A DNA stretch of 64,000 nt from Sphingopyxis sp. Root154 (GCF_001427105.1 NZ_LMGI01000003.1:38617-102616); one strand, 5' to 3'; positions 46,701 to 54,944 are shown, numbered from the stretch's first letter. Notes: generated by a model from the sequence alone, not told the origin. Numbers and translations: made by a program.

Positions 46701-47115
46701 ATGGGCGGGTCGCCGGGGCGAACTGGATCAGATCCCACTTGTTGCCATAGAGGTCGAGGAACACCGCGACGGTACCATAGTCGGCCTCCAGCGGCTCGCG
46801 CTCGATCCGCACGCCCTTGTCGAGCAAGCGCTGATAGTCGCGCCAGAAATCATCGGTCTGCAGGAACAGGAAGACGCGCCCGCCCGCCTGATCGCCGATG
46901 AACTTCGCCTGTTCTTCATTGGCGGCGCGCGCCAGAAGGATCGTTGCTCCACCCGGCGGATTGCCAGGCGGCGCGACAAGCACCCAGCGTTTTTCCTGCG
47001 CCGGTTGGTAGTCGTCGGCGATGAGCGTGAAGCCCAAGGTCCCGACGTAAAAGTCGATCGCCTCATCATAATCGCGCACCACCAGCGCAATATGCGCAAG
47101 CGATTGCCGCGTCAC
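46699..47115 (-). CDS. VOC-family (glyoxalase/bleomycin-resistance-like) protein
   Basis: 138 residues from GTG 47113-47115, in a GTGA overlap with ccmB. Two beta-alpha-beta-beta-beta repeats are present: LAHIALVVRDYDEAIDFYVGTLGFTLI and GTVAVFLDLYGNKWDLIQF. A VOC metal site His is in LAHIAL; the rest resembles the small lactoylglutathione-lyase-like set. Substrate unknown. It is the last gene of a four-gene operon with ccmB, ccmA and a metallopeptidase; the link to haem export is not obvious. Confidence 0.82.
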   Translation of the reverse strand: MTRQSLAHIALVVRDYDEAIDFYVGTLGFTLIADDYQPAQEKRWVLVAPPGNPPGGATILLARAANEEQAKFIGDQAGGRVFLFLQTDDFWRDYQRLLDKGVRIEREPLEADYGTVAVFLDLYGNKWDLIQFAPATRP

Positions 47116-47759
47116 TCGCGCAGCCCTCGGAGCGCGGCACCCGCCGCGAACGGCCCGATCACGGTCAGCAACAAGCTTGTCGCCGCCAGCAGCTTGATCG
47201 CCCCGCGCCCCGACGGGTCGAGCATGCCTGCGCCGAAGATCAGCATCGGCACCGCAAGCGGCAGAACGAGCAGCCCGCCGATCGCGCTGCCGCCCTTGTG
47301 ATTCGCGGTCAACGCGGCGCTTAATACCGCCAGCGAGGCAAGCGCCGGAATGGCGATGGCAATCCCGGTCGCGAGCAGTTCGACCCGCGGCGCGTCCTGC
47401 GCCAGCAGCGCCGACGCGGGCAAGAGGGCGATCATCAGCGGCAGCCCGAAACCGATCGCATGCGCCGTGATCTTCACCGCGGCGACCACTTCGTCTGCGA
47501 AGCCGCGCACCGCCAGCTGATCGAGCACACCCGCATCCTTGTCGGGGCGCACCAACCGGTCGATCGGCAGCAGCGCCGCGAGCAGCGCCGCAACCCACAC
47601 CATCCCGCCGCCAGCGCGGCGCAGCAACGGCGCATCGGGGCCAACGGCAAAGGGGAAGGCGGTCGCGACGAGCAGGAAGAACAGCACCGGCAACCACAGC
47701 GCTCCGCTGCCCCATGCGCGGCGCAGGTCGCGCCAGAAGAGGGCGATGAGCGCGGTCAT
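47112..47759 (-). CDS. ccmB: Haem exporter protein CcmB
   Basis: 215 residues from ATG 47757-47759, overlapping the ccmA stop (ATGA). Six membrane helices and the CcmB N-terminus [34 protein letters not shown], with the family's [18 protein letters not shown]. It forms the membrane part of the CcmAB ABC transporter for cytochrome c maturation. ccmC and ccmD are not adjacent. Confidence 0.9.
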   Translation of the reverse strand: MTALIALFWRDLRRAWGSGALWLPVLFFLLVATAFPFAVGPDAPLLRRAGGGMVWVAALLAALLPIDRLVRPDKDAGVLDQLAVRGFADEVVAAVKITAHAIGFGLPLMIALLPASALLAQDAPRVELLATGIAIAIPALASLAVLSAALTANHKGGSAIGGLLVLPLAVPMLIFGAGMLDPSGRGAIKLLAATSLLLTVIGPFAAGAALRGLRE

Positions 47760-48340
47760 GCGAGCGCGCCCATGTCGAGCTCGGCCAGATCGGGGATGCC
47801 GAGCGCAAAGTGCGACGCGAGCAGCACCGCGCCGCCGTTGCTCCGATGCTTTGCGATGGCAGCGACCAGCCGTGTCTGCGCCGCATCGTCCATGCCGTTC
47901 GCTGGCTCGTCGAGCAGCCAGATCGGCGCACCGCTCGCGATTACACGCACCATCGCGGCGCGCTTGCGCTGCCCGGTCGAGAGCATCGATACCGGAACCT
48001 CGGCGAGCGGCGCCAGCGCCATCTCGTCCATCGCGCGGTCGACCGCATGCCCGTCGACAGTGTCGACCCGCGCCCAGAAATCGAGTGCGCGGCGCAGCGG
48101 CAGTTCGGCATCGAGCGCCGATGCTTCGTCGATCAGTGCGATCCGCTGGCGGCGCTCGACGGTCCCCGCGGCGGCGCGCAGCAACCCCGCGGCCAGCCGG
48201 ATCAGGCTCGACTTGCCCGCGCCATTGGGACCGCGCAGCCACAGCGCGTCGCCGCGGCTCAGCACCAATGACAAATTCTCGAACAGCAGCCGGTCGCCGC
48301 GGATGCACGCGACGGCGTCGAGCCGCAGCAATTCGGTCAC
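47756..48340 (-). CDS. ccmA: Haem ABC exporter ATP-binding protein CcmA
   Basis: 194 residues from GTG 48338-48340 in a GTGA overlap; longer in-frame starts enter the previous gene. Walker [10 protein letters not shown], signature [11 protein letters not shown] and Walker [13 protein letters not shown] are all present. It powers CcmB in the release of haem from CcmE during cytochrome c maturation. Short for an ABC ATPase, as CcmA usually is. Confidence 0.92.
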   Translation of the reverse strand: MTELLRLDAVACIRGDRLLFENLSLVLSRGDALWLRGPNGAGKSSLIRLAAGLLRAAAGTVERRQRIALIDEASALDAELPLRRALDFWARVDTVDGHAVDRAMDEMALAPLAEVPVSMLSTGQRKRAAMVRVIASGAPIWLLDEPANGMDDAAQTRLVAAIAKHRSNGGAVLLASHFALGIPDLAELDMGALA

Positions 48341-48765
48341 GCCATATCCTCGAGCGCGTGCATATCGTCGTCCGAAAAGCCGAAATGATGGCCGATCTCG
48401 TGGATCAGCACATGCCGCACCAGCGTGTCGAGCCGCTCGCCGGTCTCGATCCATTCGACGAGGATCGGGATGCGATAGAGCGTGACGCGGTCGGGCATGC
48501 CGCCGCTTTCGCCGATGCTCCGCTCGGTCAGCGGGCGGCCTTCGTAGAGGCCAGTGAGTTCATGAGGATGCTCGATGTCAAGCGAGGCGAGCGTCTCGTC
48601 GTCGGCGAATTCCTCGATCGAGACGACCACCCCCTCGATATGCGGGGCAAACATCGCGGGCATCGTCGCCAGCGCCGCTTCGGCCATCGTAAACAACGCA
48701 TCGGCGTCGGGCGCGCCGCCGGTCCATCCAACAGGCAAATCGGGAAGGGCAGGCTTGTCGCTCAT
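48337..48765 (-). CDS. Metallopeptidase family protein (zincin, DUF1025-like)
   Basis: 142 residues from ATG 48763-48765, preceded by GGAAGGG. The zincin motif [18 protein letters not shown] (His-Glu-x-x-His plus downstream Asp) is near the C-terminus. These small cytoplasmic zincins have no established substrate. First gene of the operon leading into ccmA; the stop overlaps the ccmA GTG. Confidence 0.85.
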   Translation of the reverse strand: MSDKPALPDLPVGWTGGAPDADALFTMAEAALATMPAMFAPHIEGVVVSIEEFADDETLASLDIEHPHELTGLYEGRPLTERSIGESGGMPDRVTLYRIPILVEWIETGERLDTLVRHVLIHEIGHHFGFSDDDMHALEDMA

Positions 48766-48816
48766 CGTACCCTTCCTTATGGCGAGCGCGACACATTGAC
48801 CAGCGGGAGAAAGAAG

Positions 48817-49104
48817 ATGGTGCAGAAACTCGACGATGCAGCGCGCAGCGCGCTCCTCGCCCGCTTTCCCGAATGGACGCACGAGCCCGGGCGCGACGCG
48901 ATCACGCGGCAATTCAAATTCGCCGATTTCGCGCAGGCGTTCGGTTTCATGACGAGCGTCGCGATCATCGCCGAGAAGATGGACCATCACCCTGAATGGT
49001 CGAACGTCTATAGTCGCGTCGATATTTTGCTCACGACGCACGACGCCGACGGGCTGTCGGAGCGCGACGCGAAACTCGCCGAGGCGATCGAGGCGCTGCT
49101 GTAG
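48817..49104 (+). CDS. 4a-hydroxytetrahydrobiopterin dehydratase (PhhB/PCD)
   Basis: 95 residues from ATG 48817 (GGGAGA upstream). The motif [15 protein letters not shown] with paired His is the pterin-carbinolamine dehydratase signature. It dehydrates the pterin carbinolamine formed by aromatic amino-acid hydroxylases. No hydroxylase gene is nearby. Divergent from the metallopeptidase operon by 51 nt. Confidence 0.93.
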   Translation: MVQKLDDAARSALLARFPEWTHEPGRDAITRQFKFADFAQAFGFMTSVAIIAEKMDHHPEWSNVYSRVDILLTTHDADGLSERDAKLAEAIEALL

Positions 49105-49194
49105 TTCTGCGCCATGGACGAGGGTTGCGCTGTTACCCAGCGACCTTACAAGCAGCGCAAAGCACACCATAACACTCCAAGGGGAGCCTACCGC

Positions 49195-50595
49195 ATGACC
49201 GACAGCCTGTTCCGCCGTAAACCGATCGTTCCGGAACGGCGGGAGGGCGAGCAGGCACTGGCGCGGACGCTGGGCTGGCCGCACCTGATCGCGCTCGGCG
49301 TCGGGGCGATCGTCGGCACCGGCATCCTGACCCTCATCGGCGTCGGCGCCGACAAGGCGGGCCCCGCGGTGATCCTGTCTTTCGGTATCGCGGGGCTGAT
49401 CTGCGCCTGCGCGGCGCTCGCCTACGCCGAAATGGCGACGATGATCCCGGCTTCGGGCAGCGCTTACACCTACTCCTACGTCGTGATCGGCGAATTGCTC
49501 GCCTGGATTGTCGGGTGGAGCCTGATCCTCGAATATTCGCTTGTCGTAAGCGCGGTCGCGGTCGGCTGGTCGGGCTATGCCGCGCCCTTGCTACAGGCGT
49601 GGGCGGGCTTCCCGATGACGCTGATGCAGGGGCCTGAACTCGGCGGTATCGTCAACCTGCCGGCGATCGCAATCATCGCGGTGGTCGCGGGGTTGCTCCT
49701 CGTCGGCACACGCGAAAGCGCAACGCTCAACGCGATCCTCGTGCTGGTGAAGATCGTCGCGCTGATCGTGTTCGTCGCGGTTGCACTGCCTGCCTTCAAC
49801 GCCGCCAATCTCGAACCCTTCAGCCCCTATGGTTTTGCCAAACATATGGGCCCCGATGGCGTCGAACGCGGCGTGATGGCCGCGGCGGCGATCATCTTTT
49901 TCGCCTTCTACGGCTTCGATGCGATCGCGACCGCCGCCGAGGAAACGCGCAATCCCGACCGCGATCTCAAGATCGGGATCGTCGGGTCGATGTTCGCCTG
50001 CGTGATCATCTACATCGCCGTCGCGGTCGCCGCGGTGGGCGCGATCACTTACACGCGTTTCGCGAACAGCCCCGAACCGCTGGCCTTGATCCTGCGCGAA
50101 CTTGGCAGCCCGCTCGCGGCGCAATATCTCGCCGTGTCGGCGATCATCGCGCTACCCACGGTAATTCTCGCCTTTTTCTACGGGCAGAGCCGCATCTTCT
50201 TCACGATGGCGCGCGATGGGTTGCTGCCCGCGAGCCTCGCCAAGCTGTCGTCGCGCGGCACTCCGGTGCGCATTACGATCTTCACCGCGCTCGTCGTCGC
50301 GGTGCTCGCGGGCTTCATCCCGCTCGGCGAACTCGCCGCGCTCGCCAATGCCGGTACGCTTGCCGCGTTCACGGCGGTCTCGATCTGCATGCTCATCATG
50401 CGCCGCCGCGCCCCCGACGCGCCGCGCACTTTCCGCACGCCGCTGCCGTGGGTGGTCGGCGGCATCGCGGTGCTCGGCTGTATCTATCTCTTCTTCAGCC
50501 TGCCGGCGCAGACCCAGCTCTGGTTCCTCGTGTGGAATGTCGGCGGGCTGGTCGTCTATTTCCTTTACGCCCGCCGACACGCCGTCGTCGGTTAA
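49195..50595 (+). CDS. Amino-acid permease (APC superfamily, CAT-like)
   Basis: 466 residues from ATG 49195 (GGGGAG upstream). Twelve helices. Signature LGVGAIVGTGILTLIGVGADKAGPAVILSFGIAGLICACAALAYAEMATMIPASGSAYTYSYV is in helices 1-3, and FFAFYGFDAIATAAEETRNPDRDL follows in helix 6. It resembles the YfnA/CAT cationic amino-acid group. It imports amino acids across the inner membrane; the precise substrate is not readable. Confidence 0.92.
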   Translation: MTDSLFRRKPIVPERREGEQALARTLGWPHLIALGVGAIVGTGILTLIGVGADKAGPAVILSFGIAGLICACAALAYAEMATMIPASGSAYTYSYVVIGELLAWIVGWSLILEYSLVVSAVAVGWSGYAAPLLQAWAGFPMTLMQGPELGGIVNLPAIAIIAVVAGLLLVGTRESATLNAILVLVKIVALIVFVAVALPAFNAANLEPFSPYGFAKHMGPDGVERGVMAAAAIIFFAFYGFDAIATAAEETRNPDRDLKIGIVGSMFACVIIYIAVAVAAVGAITYTRFANSPEPLALILRELGSPLAAQYLAVSAIIALPTVILAFFYGQSRIFFTMARDGLLPASLAKLSSRGTPVRITIFTALVVAVLAGFIPLGELAALANAGTLAAFTAVSICMLIMRRRAPDAPRTFRTPLPWVVGGIAVLGCIYLFFSLPAQTQLWFLVWNVGGLVVYFLYARRHAVVG

Positions 50596-50597
50596 TC

Positions 50598-50912
50598 CTA
50601 GTCGAAGAGCTCGCTCAGGAAGCTCTTCTTGTAATTCTTCTTATACGGCTTGCCATAATGGCGGTCGTCATAGCCGCGCTCGCGATATTCGGGCTGCTGC
50701 TGTGGCGGCGGGGGAGGGGCGGATGCGCGCGGCGCGGGCGCGGGCGCGGGGGTGCTGGCGGCTTCGCTGCGCTCGATGATCTTGTCGAGTTCGCCGCGAT
50801 CGAGCCAGACGCCGCGGCATTGAGGGCAATAGTCGATCTCGATTCCCTGCCGTTCCGACATGGTCAGGTTCACGCGGCAGGTCGGGCAAAGCAGCCCCTG
50901 GGCATCGGACAC
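50598..50912 (-). CDS. Zinc-ribbon (zf-TFIIB) domain protein
   Basis: 104 residues from GTG 50910-50912, which has AGGAAA upstream. Two Cys pairs, CPTC and CPQC, form a TFIIB-type zinc ribbon (CPTCRVNLTMSERQGIEIDYCPQCRGVWLDRGEL). A Pro/Ala-rich middle and a Lys/Tyr-rich tail ending SFLSELFD follow. Function unknown; widespread in proteobacteria. Confidence 0.85.
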   Translation of the reverse strand: MSDAQGLLCPTCRVNLTMSERQGIEIDYCPQCRGVWLDRGELDKIIERSEAASTPAPAPAPRASAPPPPPQQQPEYRERGYDDRHYGKPYKKNYKKSFLSELFD

Positions 50913-50997
50913 GAAGTTTCCTTTCAAAGCAAAGGCAGCCGGAGGGGCCGCCACCTCTCTAACGTGTCATGCCTCTCGTGCGTTCCGCAACAGAAAA

Positions 50998-51040
50998 GGC
51001 CCCGCTCCAACCGGGGAGGTGGAGCGGGGCCGAGTTTTGC
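50998..51040. terminator. Bidirectional intrinsic terminator
   Basis: A perfect 12-bp stem (GGCCCCGCTCCA / TGGAGCGGGGCC, arms 50998-51009 and 51020-51031) with AAAA on its left and TTTT at 51035-51038. It serves the XRE gene on the minus strand and could also stop plus-strand read-through. Confidence 0.8.
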
Positions 51041-51050
51041 CGTGCTCTGT

Positions 51051-51263
51051 TCAGCTGTCGGCTTCAAAGGCCAGCAGGTCGCCGGGCTGGCATTCCAGTT
51101 CGGTGCAGATCGCCTCGAGCGTCGAGAAGCGCATCGCCTTCGCCTTGCCGGTCTTGAGGATCGACAGGTTGGCGAGCGTGATGCCGATGCGGTCGGACAG
51201 GTCGGTCAGCGTCATCCGCTTGGCGTGGAGCAGGTCGTCCAGTTTCACGACGATCGCCATCAC
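51051..51263 (-). CDS. Small XRE-family regulator (YozG-like)
   Basis: 70 residues, one Cro/CI HTH domain (MTLTDLSDRIGITLANLSILKTGKAKAMRFSTLEAICTELECQPGDLLAFE). This minimal type is normally coupled to a DUF2975 membrane protein, as here: its start overlaps the DUF2975 stop by 4 nt. It probably binds the repeated TATCG-N5-CGATA sites upstream and controls its own operon. Confidence 0.92.
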   Translation of the reverse strand: MMAIVVKLDDLLHAKRMTLTDLSDRIGITLANLSILKTGKAKAMRFSTLEAICTELECQPGDLLAFEADS

Positions 51264-51784
51264 ACAGTCCCTTCCAGTTCGTCGCGCATCGCTGTGCCCT
51301 GTTCGAAGACCGCGGCGAGGACGAAGGCGAGGAGGATCGCGAGCAGGCTACCGAGCGAAATGCCCCCCATGTCGGCCAAGTCGCTGCCCGCTTTCGCGAT
51401 GTTGCCGGCAGTCCACTGAAGCGGGATCGCGAGCAACTGCGCGGCGACCAGCGCCCATCCGACACGGCGCAATCGCGCCGCGTTCGCCGGGGTGAAGGGG
51501 TCGCGCGCCGCGCTTGCCACGAGCGCCTGAAGCTGGCGGACCATATAGGCTCCGGCACCGAGGATCGCGAAGAGCAGCAGCATCAGTACGCCGACAGGGA
51601 AGCGCAGCGCGGTGACGTCGATGAATTCGGGGCTGCCGCGGAAGCCCTCCATGACCTCGGGCCAGGCGACGATCAGCGCGATTGCGACGCCGACGACGAG
51701 CAGCGCGGACGCCACGATCAATCCGAGGATCAGCCAGAGCAGCCCGCGCGTCGCGCCGAGAAGAGTGTTGTTGGGAACAGGCAT
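51260..51784 (-). CDS. DUF2975 membrane protein
   Basis: 174 residues from ATG 51782-51784 (GGAGA upstream). Four membrane helices: near 12-35, 60-80, 98-120 and 140-160 (GLLWLILGLIVASALLVVG and further). This family pairs with YozG-type XRE regulators and is thought to modulate them from the membrane (inference). Promoter and start codon lie within an array of inverted repeats. Confidence 0.85.
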   Translation of the reverse strand: MPVPNNTLLGATRGLLWLILGLIVASALLVVGVAIALIVAWPEVMEGFRGSPEFIDVTALRFPVGVLMLLLFAILGAGAYMVRQLQALVASAARDPFTPANAARLRRVGWALVAAQLLAIPLQWTAGNIAKAGSDLADMGGISLGSLLAILLAFVLAAVFEQGTAMRDELEGTV

Positions 51785-51866
51785 ATCGTTCTCCGATGGT
51801 TTGCTTATCGAAGAACGATATATTAGGATTTCCTTATCGTCAATCGATAATATCGAAAAACGATAT
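51784..51866. promoter_or_regulatory. Operator array, four TATCG-N5-CGATA-type inverted repeats
   Basis: Copies at 51784-51798 (TATCG-TTCTC-CGATG, one mismatch), 51806-51820 (TATCG-AAGAA-CGATA), 51834-51850 (TTATCG-TCAAT-CGATAA) and 51850-51866 (ATATCG-AAAAA-CGATAT). Centres are 22, 29 and 16 bp apart. The array covers the promoter and start of the DUF2975-XRE operon, fitting autoregulation by the XRE protein. Confidence 0.7.
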
Positions 51867-51900
51867 GTACGGGACCGGTGCGTGGAAGCGGCATTTCCCT

Positions 51901-51993
51901 CATCGCCACCCCGGACTTGATCCGGGGTCCATGACGGCATGCGCCGTGCTTCCGGCCGAGTGCACTATGGATCCCCGAAGTTCGGGATGGACG
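51901..51993. repeat. Degenerate REP-like inverted repeat
   Basis: A left arm with CCCCGGACTTGATCCGGGG (51909-51927) and a right arm with GGATCCCCGAAGTTCGGGAT (51969-51988), imperfect inverted copies of the intact element at 62091. It lies between two minus-strand genes and can form a hairpin. Confidence 0.6.
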
Positions 51994-52005
51994 AAGGGAA
52001 GGGGG

Positions 52006-52323
52006 TCAAACCGTCTGCCAGTCGAACGCCAGCGGCGCCTCGCGAAAGGCAAAGCGGTCGAGGTGGCGCGCCACCACCCCCTTCATCGCCTCCACATGCT
52101 CGTCGCTGCTGGCGTCGATGCGGGCCGACAGTGCGTCGGCTCCGGCATCGAACGTCACCAGCGCATCGCCGGTCCATGTCGCGCCGCGCGCGTCCTTGGG
52201 GAAGGTCACGGTGCCGCGGTCGGGGGTGAAGTCGACCGCGAGATTATGTTGCCAGTGCTTGCACAGCTGTTGCAGATATTTGCTCGCGTGGCTCGTGGGC
52301 ACGCTGGCGATCGCGCTGCGCAT
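52006..52323 (-). CDS. DUF2218 family protein
   Basis: 105 residues from ATG 52321-52323, overlapping the PadR stop (TGATG). The family sequence is recognisable: SHASKYLQQLCKHWQHNLAVDF near the start and DRFAFREAPLAFDWQ at the end. DUF2218 genes often neighbour iron or siderophore-reductase genes. Coupled to the YqjI-like regulator, so a role in metal or siderophore handling is plausible. Confidence 0.85.
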   Translation of the reverse strand: MRSAIASVPTSHASKYLQQLCKHWQHNLAVDFTPDRGTVTFPKDARGATWTGDALVTFDAGADALSARIDASSDEHVEAMKGVVARHLDRFAFREAPLAFDWQTV

Positions 52324-52928
52324 CACAGCCGCTCGATCTTTTGCGCCGCCTCGTCGATCAGCGCGACGATGTCGTGCAGCGCGGCATTGCTCAAGTCGCG
52401 GTCGCCGAGCCGGTTCATCAGCACCTGGCGCAGATTGCCCATAGCGCGGCGTACCGACGCCGAGTCCGTGCGCTGCGTTTCTTCGCCGACCGCGGTCAGG
52501 CGGGCGAGGGCGGCTTCGACGATCTCGCTATTGGCGTCAAGTTCGGCGCGTCCCGCATCGGTGATCGCGAACAGCTTTTTCGCGCCGTCGCTCTCTTGCG
52601 CTTCGATCAGGCCCATGTCGTCGAGCATCGTCAGCGTCGGATAGATGACGCCGGGGCTCGGCGCATAGCTGCCGCCGGTGAGTTCCTCGATGTGGCGGAT
52701 CAGGTCGTAGCCGTGGCGCGGTTCGTCGGCGATCAGCTTCAGGAGCACGAGCCGCAGCTCGCCGCCGTCGAACATGCGCCGACGCTCGCCGCGCTCGCCC
52801 CGGCCGCCGCCACGACGGCCACCGCCGCCGAAGCCATGCCCGAAGCCATGGCCAAAGCCGCGTCCGCCGCGATGCATTGCATGCCGCCCGCCGCAACCGC
52901 GGCCATCCATTTTCGCATAGAATATCAT
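52323..52928 (-). CDS. PadR-family regulator, YqjI-like
   Basis: 201 residues. N-terminal 50 residues are Gly/Arg/His-rich (GRGFGHGFGHGFGGGG), then a PadR winged helix: FDGGELRLVLLKLIADEPRHGYDLIRHIEELTGGSYAPSPGVIYPTLTMLDDMGLI, closely like E. coli YqjI. YqjI is a nickel-responsive repressor of the ferric reductase gene yqjH. Metal sensing through the His-rich tail is plausible, but it has fewer His and no Cys cluster beyond one Cys. Palindromes at 52962-52979 are the likely binding site. Confidence 0.85.
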   Translation of the reverse strand: MIFYAKMDGRGCGGRHAMHRGGRGFGHGFGHGFGGGGRRGGGRGERGERRRMFDGGELRLVLLKLIADEPRHGYDLIRHIEELTGGSYAPSPGVIYPTLTMLDDMGLIEAQESDGAKKLFAITDAGRAELDANSEIVEAALARLTAVGEETQRTDSASVRRAMGNLRQVLMNRLGDRDLSNAALHDIVALIDEAAQKIERL

Positions 52929-52961
52929 TTTTCATTCCTTAGAGTGATTCTAGATGCGTCT

Positions 52962-52979
52962 AAGATATATCTTAAGATA
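52962..52979. promoter_or_regulatory. Overlapping palindromes, probable PadR operator
   Basis: Two perfect 12-bp palindromes overlap: AAGATATATCTT (52962-52973) and TATCTTAAGATA (52968-52979). They lie 34-51 nt upstream of the PadR start. Confidence 0.6.
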
Positions 52980-53028
52980 GAATGTGCAAGGGTCTATAGG
53001 AAAAATTCTCGACGGAAATGCGGGGCGG

Positions 53029-53472
53029 TCAGCTTTGCGGCGCCAAGCGCAAGTGAATCAGCGGATAGGGGCGGCCTTGGCCATCGCGCTCCGATCGGCC
53101 GGTCGGCACGAAACCCAGGCGCTCATAGAAACCGACGGCCTGCTTGTTCTGCTCGTTCACTTCGGTCGTGAGTATCGGATAGCTTTCCAGCGCATGCGCG
53201 ACCAGCGCGCGCCCGGCGCCGGCTGCGCGATATACGGGGTCGATGAACAACGCCTCCATGCTCGACCCATCGAGCAGCATGAAACCGATCGGTCGGTTAT
53301 CGGCATCGACCGCCAGCCAGAGCGGCGCCGCGGGCAGGAAGGATTGGACTTCGGCCTCGATTGCGGCGCGATCTTCGGCCGTCAGGAAGTCGTGCGTCGC
53401 ATCGACGGCGTCGCGCCATATCTCGACGGCGCGTTCACCTTCGGCGGGTGTCGATTGTCGGATCCGTATCAT
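53029..53472 (-). CDS. GNAT-family N-acetyltransferase (YjaB-like)
   Basis: 147 residues from ATG 53470-53472. Acetyl-CoA-binding loop MEALFIDPVYRAAGAGRALVAHAL and late NEQNKQAVGFYERLGFVPTGRSERDGQGRPYPLIHLRL are typical of YjaB/YafP GNATs. Substrate unknown. Divergent from rplJ. Confidence 0.88.
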   Translation of the reverse strand: MIRIRQSTPAEGERAVEIWRDAVDATHDFLTAEDRAAIEAEVQSFLPAAPLWLAVDADNRPIGFMLLDGSSMEALFIDPVYRAAGAGRALVAHALESYPILTTEVNEQNKQAVGFYERLGFVPTGRSERDGQGRPYPLIHLRLAPQS

Positions 53473-53541
53473 GCCCGGGGTTTTAGTCGATCGCGACAAG
53501 GCTCGCCAAGCCGGAACGCGACCGAAATCCCGCGATCGGCC

Positions 53542-53569
53542 TTGACTCTGCGCCCATCAACGCTATTAG
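53542..53569 (+). promoter_or_regulatory. rplJ-rplL promoter
   Basis: TTGACT (53542-53547), 16-bp spacer and TATTAG (53564-53569). The transcript would begin near 53576, leaving a leader of about 265 nt before rplJ. Confidence 0.6.
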
Positions 53570-53575
53570 CGCCCC

Positions 53576-53841
53576 CGTGTTGCCACGGGTCCGCCTGCGG
53601 CAATTCCGTCCGAGACAGTTGGTGAAGGGGATTTGCCCTTCTTAATTTCCAGCCGAGACGGGGAACAGTCTTTTTCGGTCGCCCGCCTGTATTCAGGCGA
53701 CGCGTCTTGACCGACCCCATCGGACATCGTTGCGCAAATGCAGGCGAGCCTTGGCTCGCGTCTGTCTTTGCGTGTGTTAGCCGCCCGGCGGTGCGTGCGT
53801 TTCGGCGTATGCGCATCCGGGCAGATGAGTGGAGTATAGGC
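53576..53841 (+). ncRNA. rplJ leader (probable L10-binding regulatory leader)
   Basis: This untranslated stretch, within the only gene-free gap over 300 nt (53473-53841), contains a clear hairpin CGCCTG-TATT-CAGGCG (53684-53699) and other paired segments. In many bacteria the L10-L12 complex binds such a leader and represses translation of rplJ-rplL. The binding motif is inferred from position, not matched to a model. A second TTGACC at 53707 could be another -35. Confidence 0.4.
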
Positions 53842-54357
53842 ATGGATCGTACGGAAAAGGCCGAAGCCGTATCCTCGCTGAACGCTACGCTGGCATCAGC
53901 TGCCTCGGTTGTGGTCGTCCGCAACCTCGGCATGACCGTCGCTCAGTCGACGGTGCTGCGCCAGCAAATGCGCGACGCAGGGGCCGACTTTCGCGTCACG
54001 AAGAACCGTCTTGCCAAAATCGCGCTCGATGGCACGTCCTACACCGGTATCGGCGAACTGCTGACCGGTCCCACGGCCCTCGCAACCTCGACCGATCCGG
54101 TCTCGGCTGCGAAGATCGCCGTGGAATTTGCCAAGACCAACGACAAACTTGAAATCGTTGGTGGCGGCATGGGCGACGTGGTCCTCGACGTGAATGGCGT
54201 CAAAGCGCTTGCTTCGCTTCCCTCGCTCGACGAGCTCCGCGCCAAGATCATCGGTCTGGTGCAGGCTCCGGCCACCAAGGTTGCGCAGATTGCCGCAGCT
54301 CCGGCGGGCCAGTTGGCGCGGGTTTTTGGCGCATATGCCGCCAAAGAAGCAGCGTGA
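53842..54357 (+). CDS. rplJ: 50S ribosomal protein L10
   Basis: 171 residues from ATG 53842; an earlier in-frame start (53707) lies in the leader. Family sequence: MDRTEKAEAVSSLNATLASAASVVVVRNLGMTVAQ with DFRVTKNRLAKIAL. It anchors L7/L12 dimers to the ribosome stalk and, with L12, autoregulates the operon. Confidence 0.97.
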   Translation: MDRTEKAEAVSSLNATLASAASVVVVRNLGMTVAQSTVLRQQMRDAGADFRVTKNRLAKIALDGTSYTGIGELLTGPTALATSTDPVSAAKIAVEFAKTNDKLEIVGGGMGDVVLDVNGVKALASLPSLDELRAKIIGLVQAPATKVAQIAAAPAGQLARVFGAYAAKEAA

Positions 54358-54416
54358 TTTCGAACTAACCCTTTAAACTTACTACCGGGACATCCCGGTT
54401 CTGATGGAGAATGAAC

Positions 54417-54788
54417 ATGGCTGATCTTGCAAAGATCGTTGAAGAACTGTCGGCTCTGACCGTCCTCGAAGCGGCTGACCTGTCGAAGCTGCTCGAAGAA
54501 AAGTGGGGCGTTTCGGCTGCTGCTGCTGTTGCTGCCGCTCCGGCTGCTGCCGCTGCTGGCCCGGCTGCTGAAGAGCAGACCGAATTCGACGTCATCCTGA
54601 CGGGTGACGGCGGCAACAAGATCAACGTGATTAAGGAAGTCCGTGCGATCACCGGTCTGGGCCTGGGCGAAGCCAAGGCGCTCGTCGAAGGCGCGCCGAA
54701 GGCCGTCAAGGAAGGCGTCAACAAGGCAGAAGCTGAAGAGCTGAAGGCCAAGCTGCTCGCCGCCGGCGCGACCGTCGAACTGAAGTAA
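54417..54788 (+). CDS. rplL: 50S ribosomal protein L7/L12
   Basis: 123 residues from ATG 54417, with GGAGA at suitable distance (ATG 54411 is two codons upstream). N-terminal dimer domain, Ala-rich hinge ([15 protein letters not shown]) and C-terminal domain [34 protein letters not shown]. Ribosome stalk protein recruiting translation factors. Ends at the terminator 54843-54873. Confidence 0.98.
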   Translation: MADLAKIVEELSALTVLEAADLSKLLEEKWGVSAAAAVAAAPAAAAAGPAAEEQTEFDVILTGDGGNKINVIKEVRAITGLGLGEAKALVEGAPKAVKEGVNKAEAEELKAKLLAAGATVELK

Positions 54789-54842
54789 TTCGGTTCGGTG
54801 AATCCGGCTGGTTCGTCCGGCCGGTTTCCAGCAAAAATGAGA

Positions 54843-54873
54843 AAGGGCGGTGCCGCGAGGCACCGCCCTTTTT
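54843..54873 (+). terminator. Rho-independent terminator after rplL
   Basis: A 12-bp stem AAGGGCGGTGCC/GGCACCGCCCTT with loop GCGA, followed by TTT. It separates rplL from rpoB, which therefore needs its own promoter. Confidence 0.9.
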
Positions 54874-54902
54874 CTATGCGGTGAGGGGACCACCGCGGAT
54901 TA

Positions 54903-54944
54903 CCGGGCGCTTAGCTCTTGGAACCGGGCGCTTAGCTCTTGGAA
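54903..54944. repeat. 21-bp exact tandem duplication at a stop codon
   Basis: Two identical 21-bp units (54903-54923 and 54924-54944), each beginning CCGGGCGC and ending CTTGGAA. They carry a duplicated Lys-Ser-stop end of the minus-strand gene at 54932. Confidence 0.95.
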
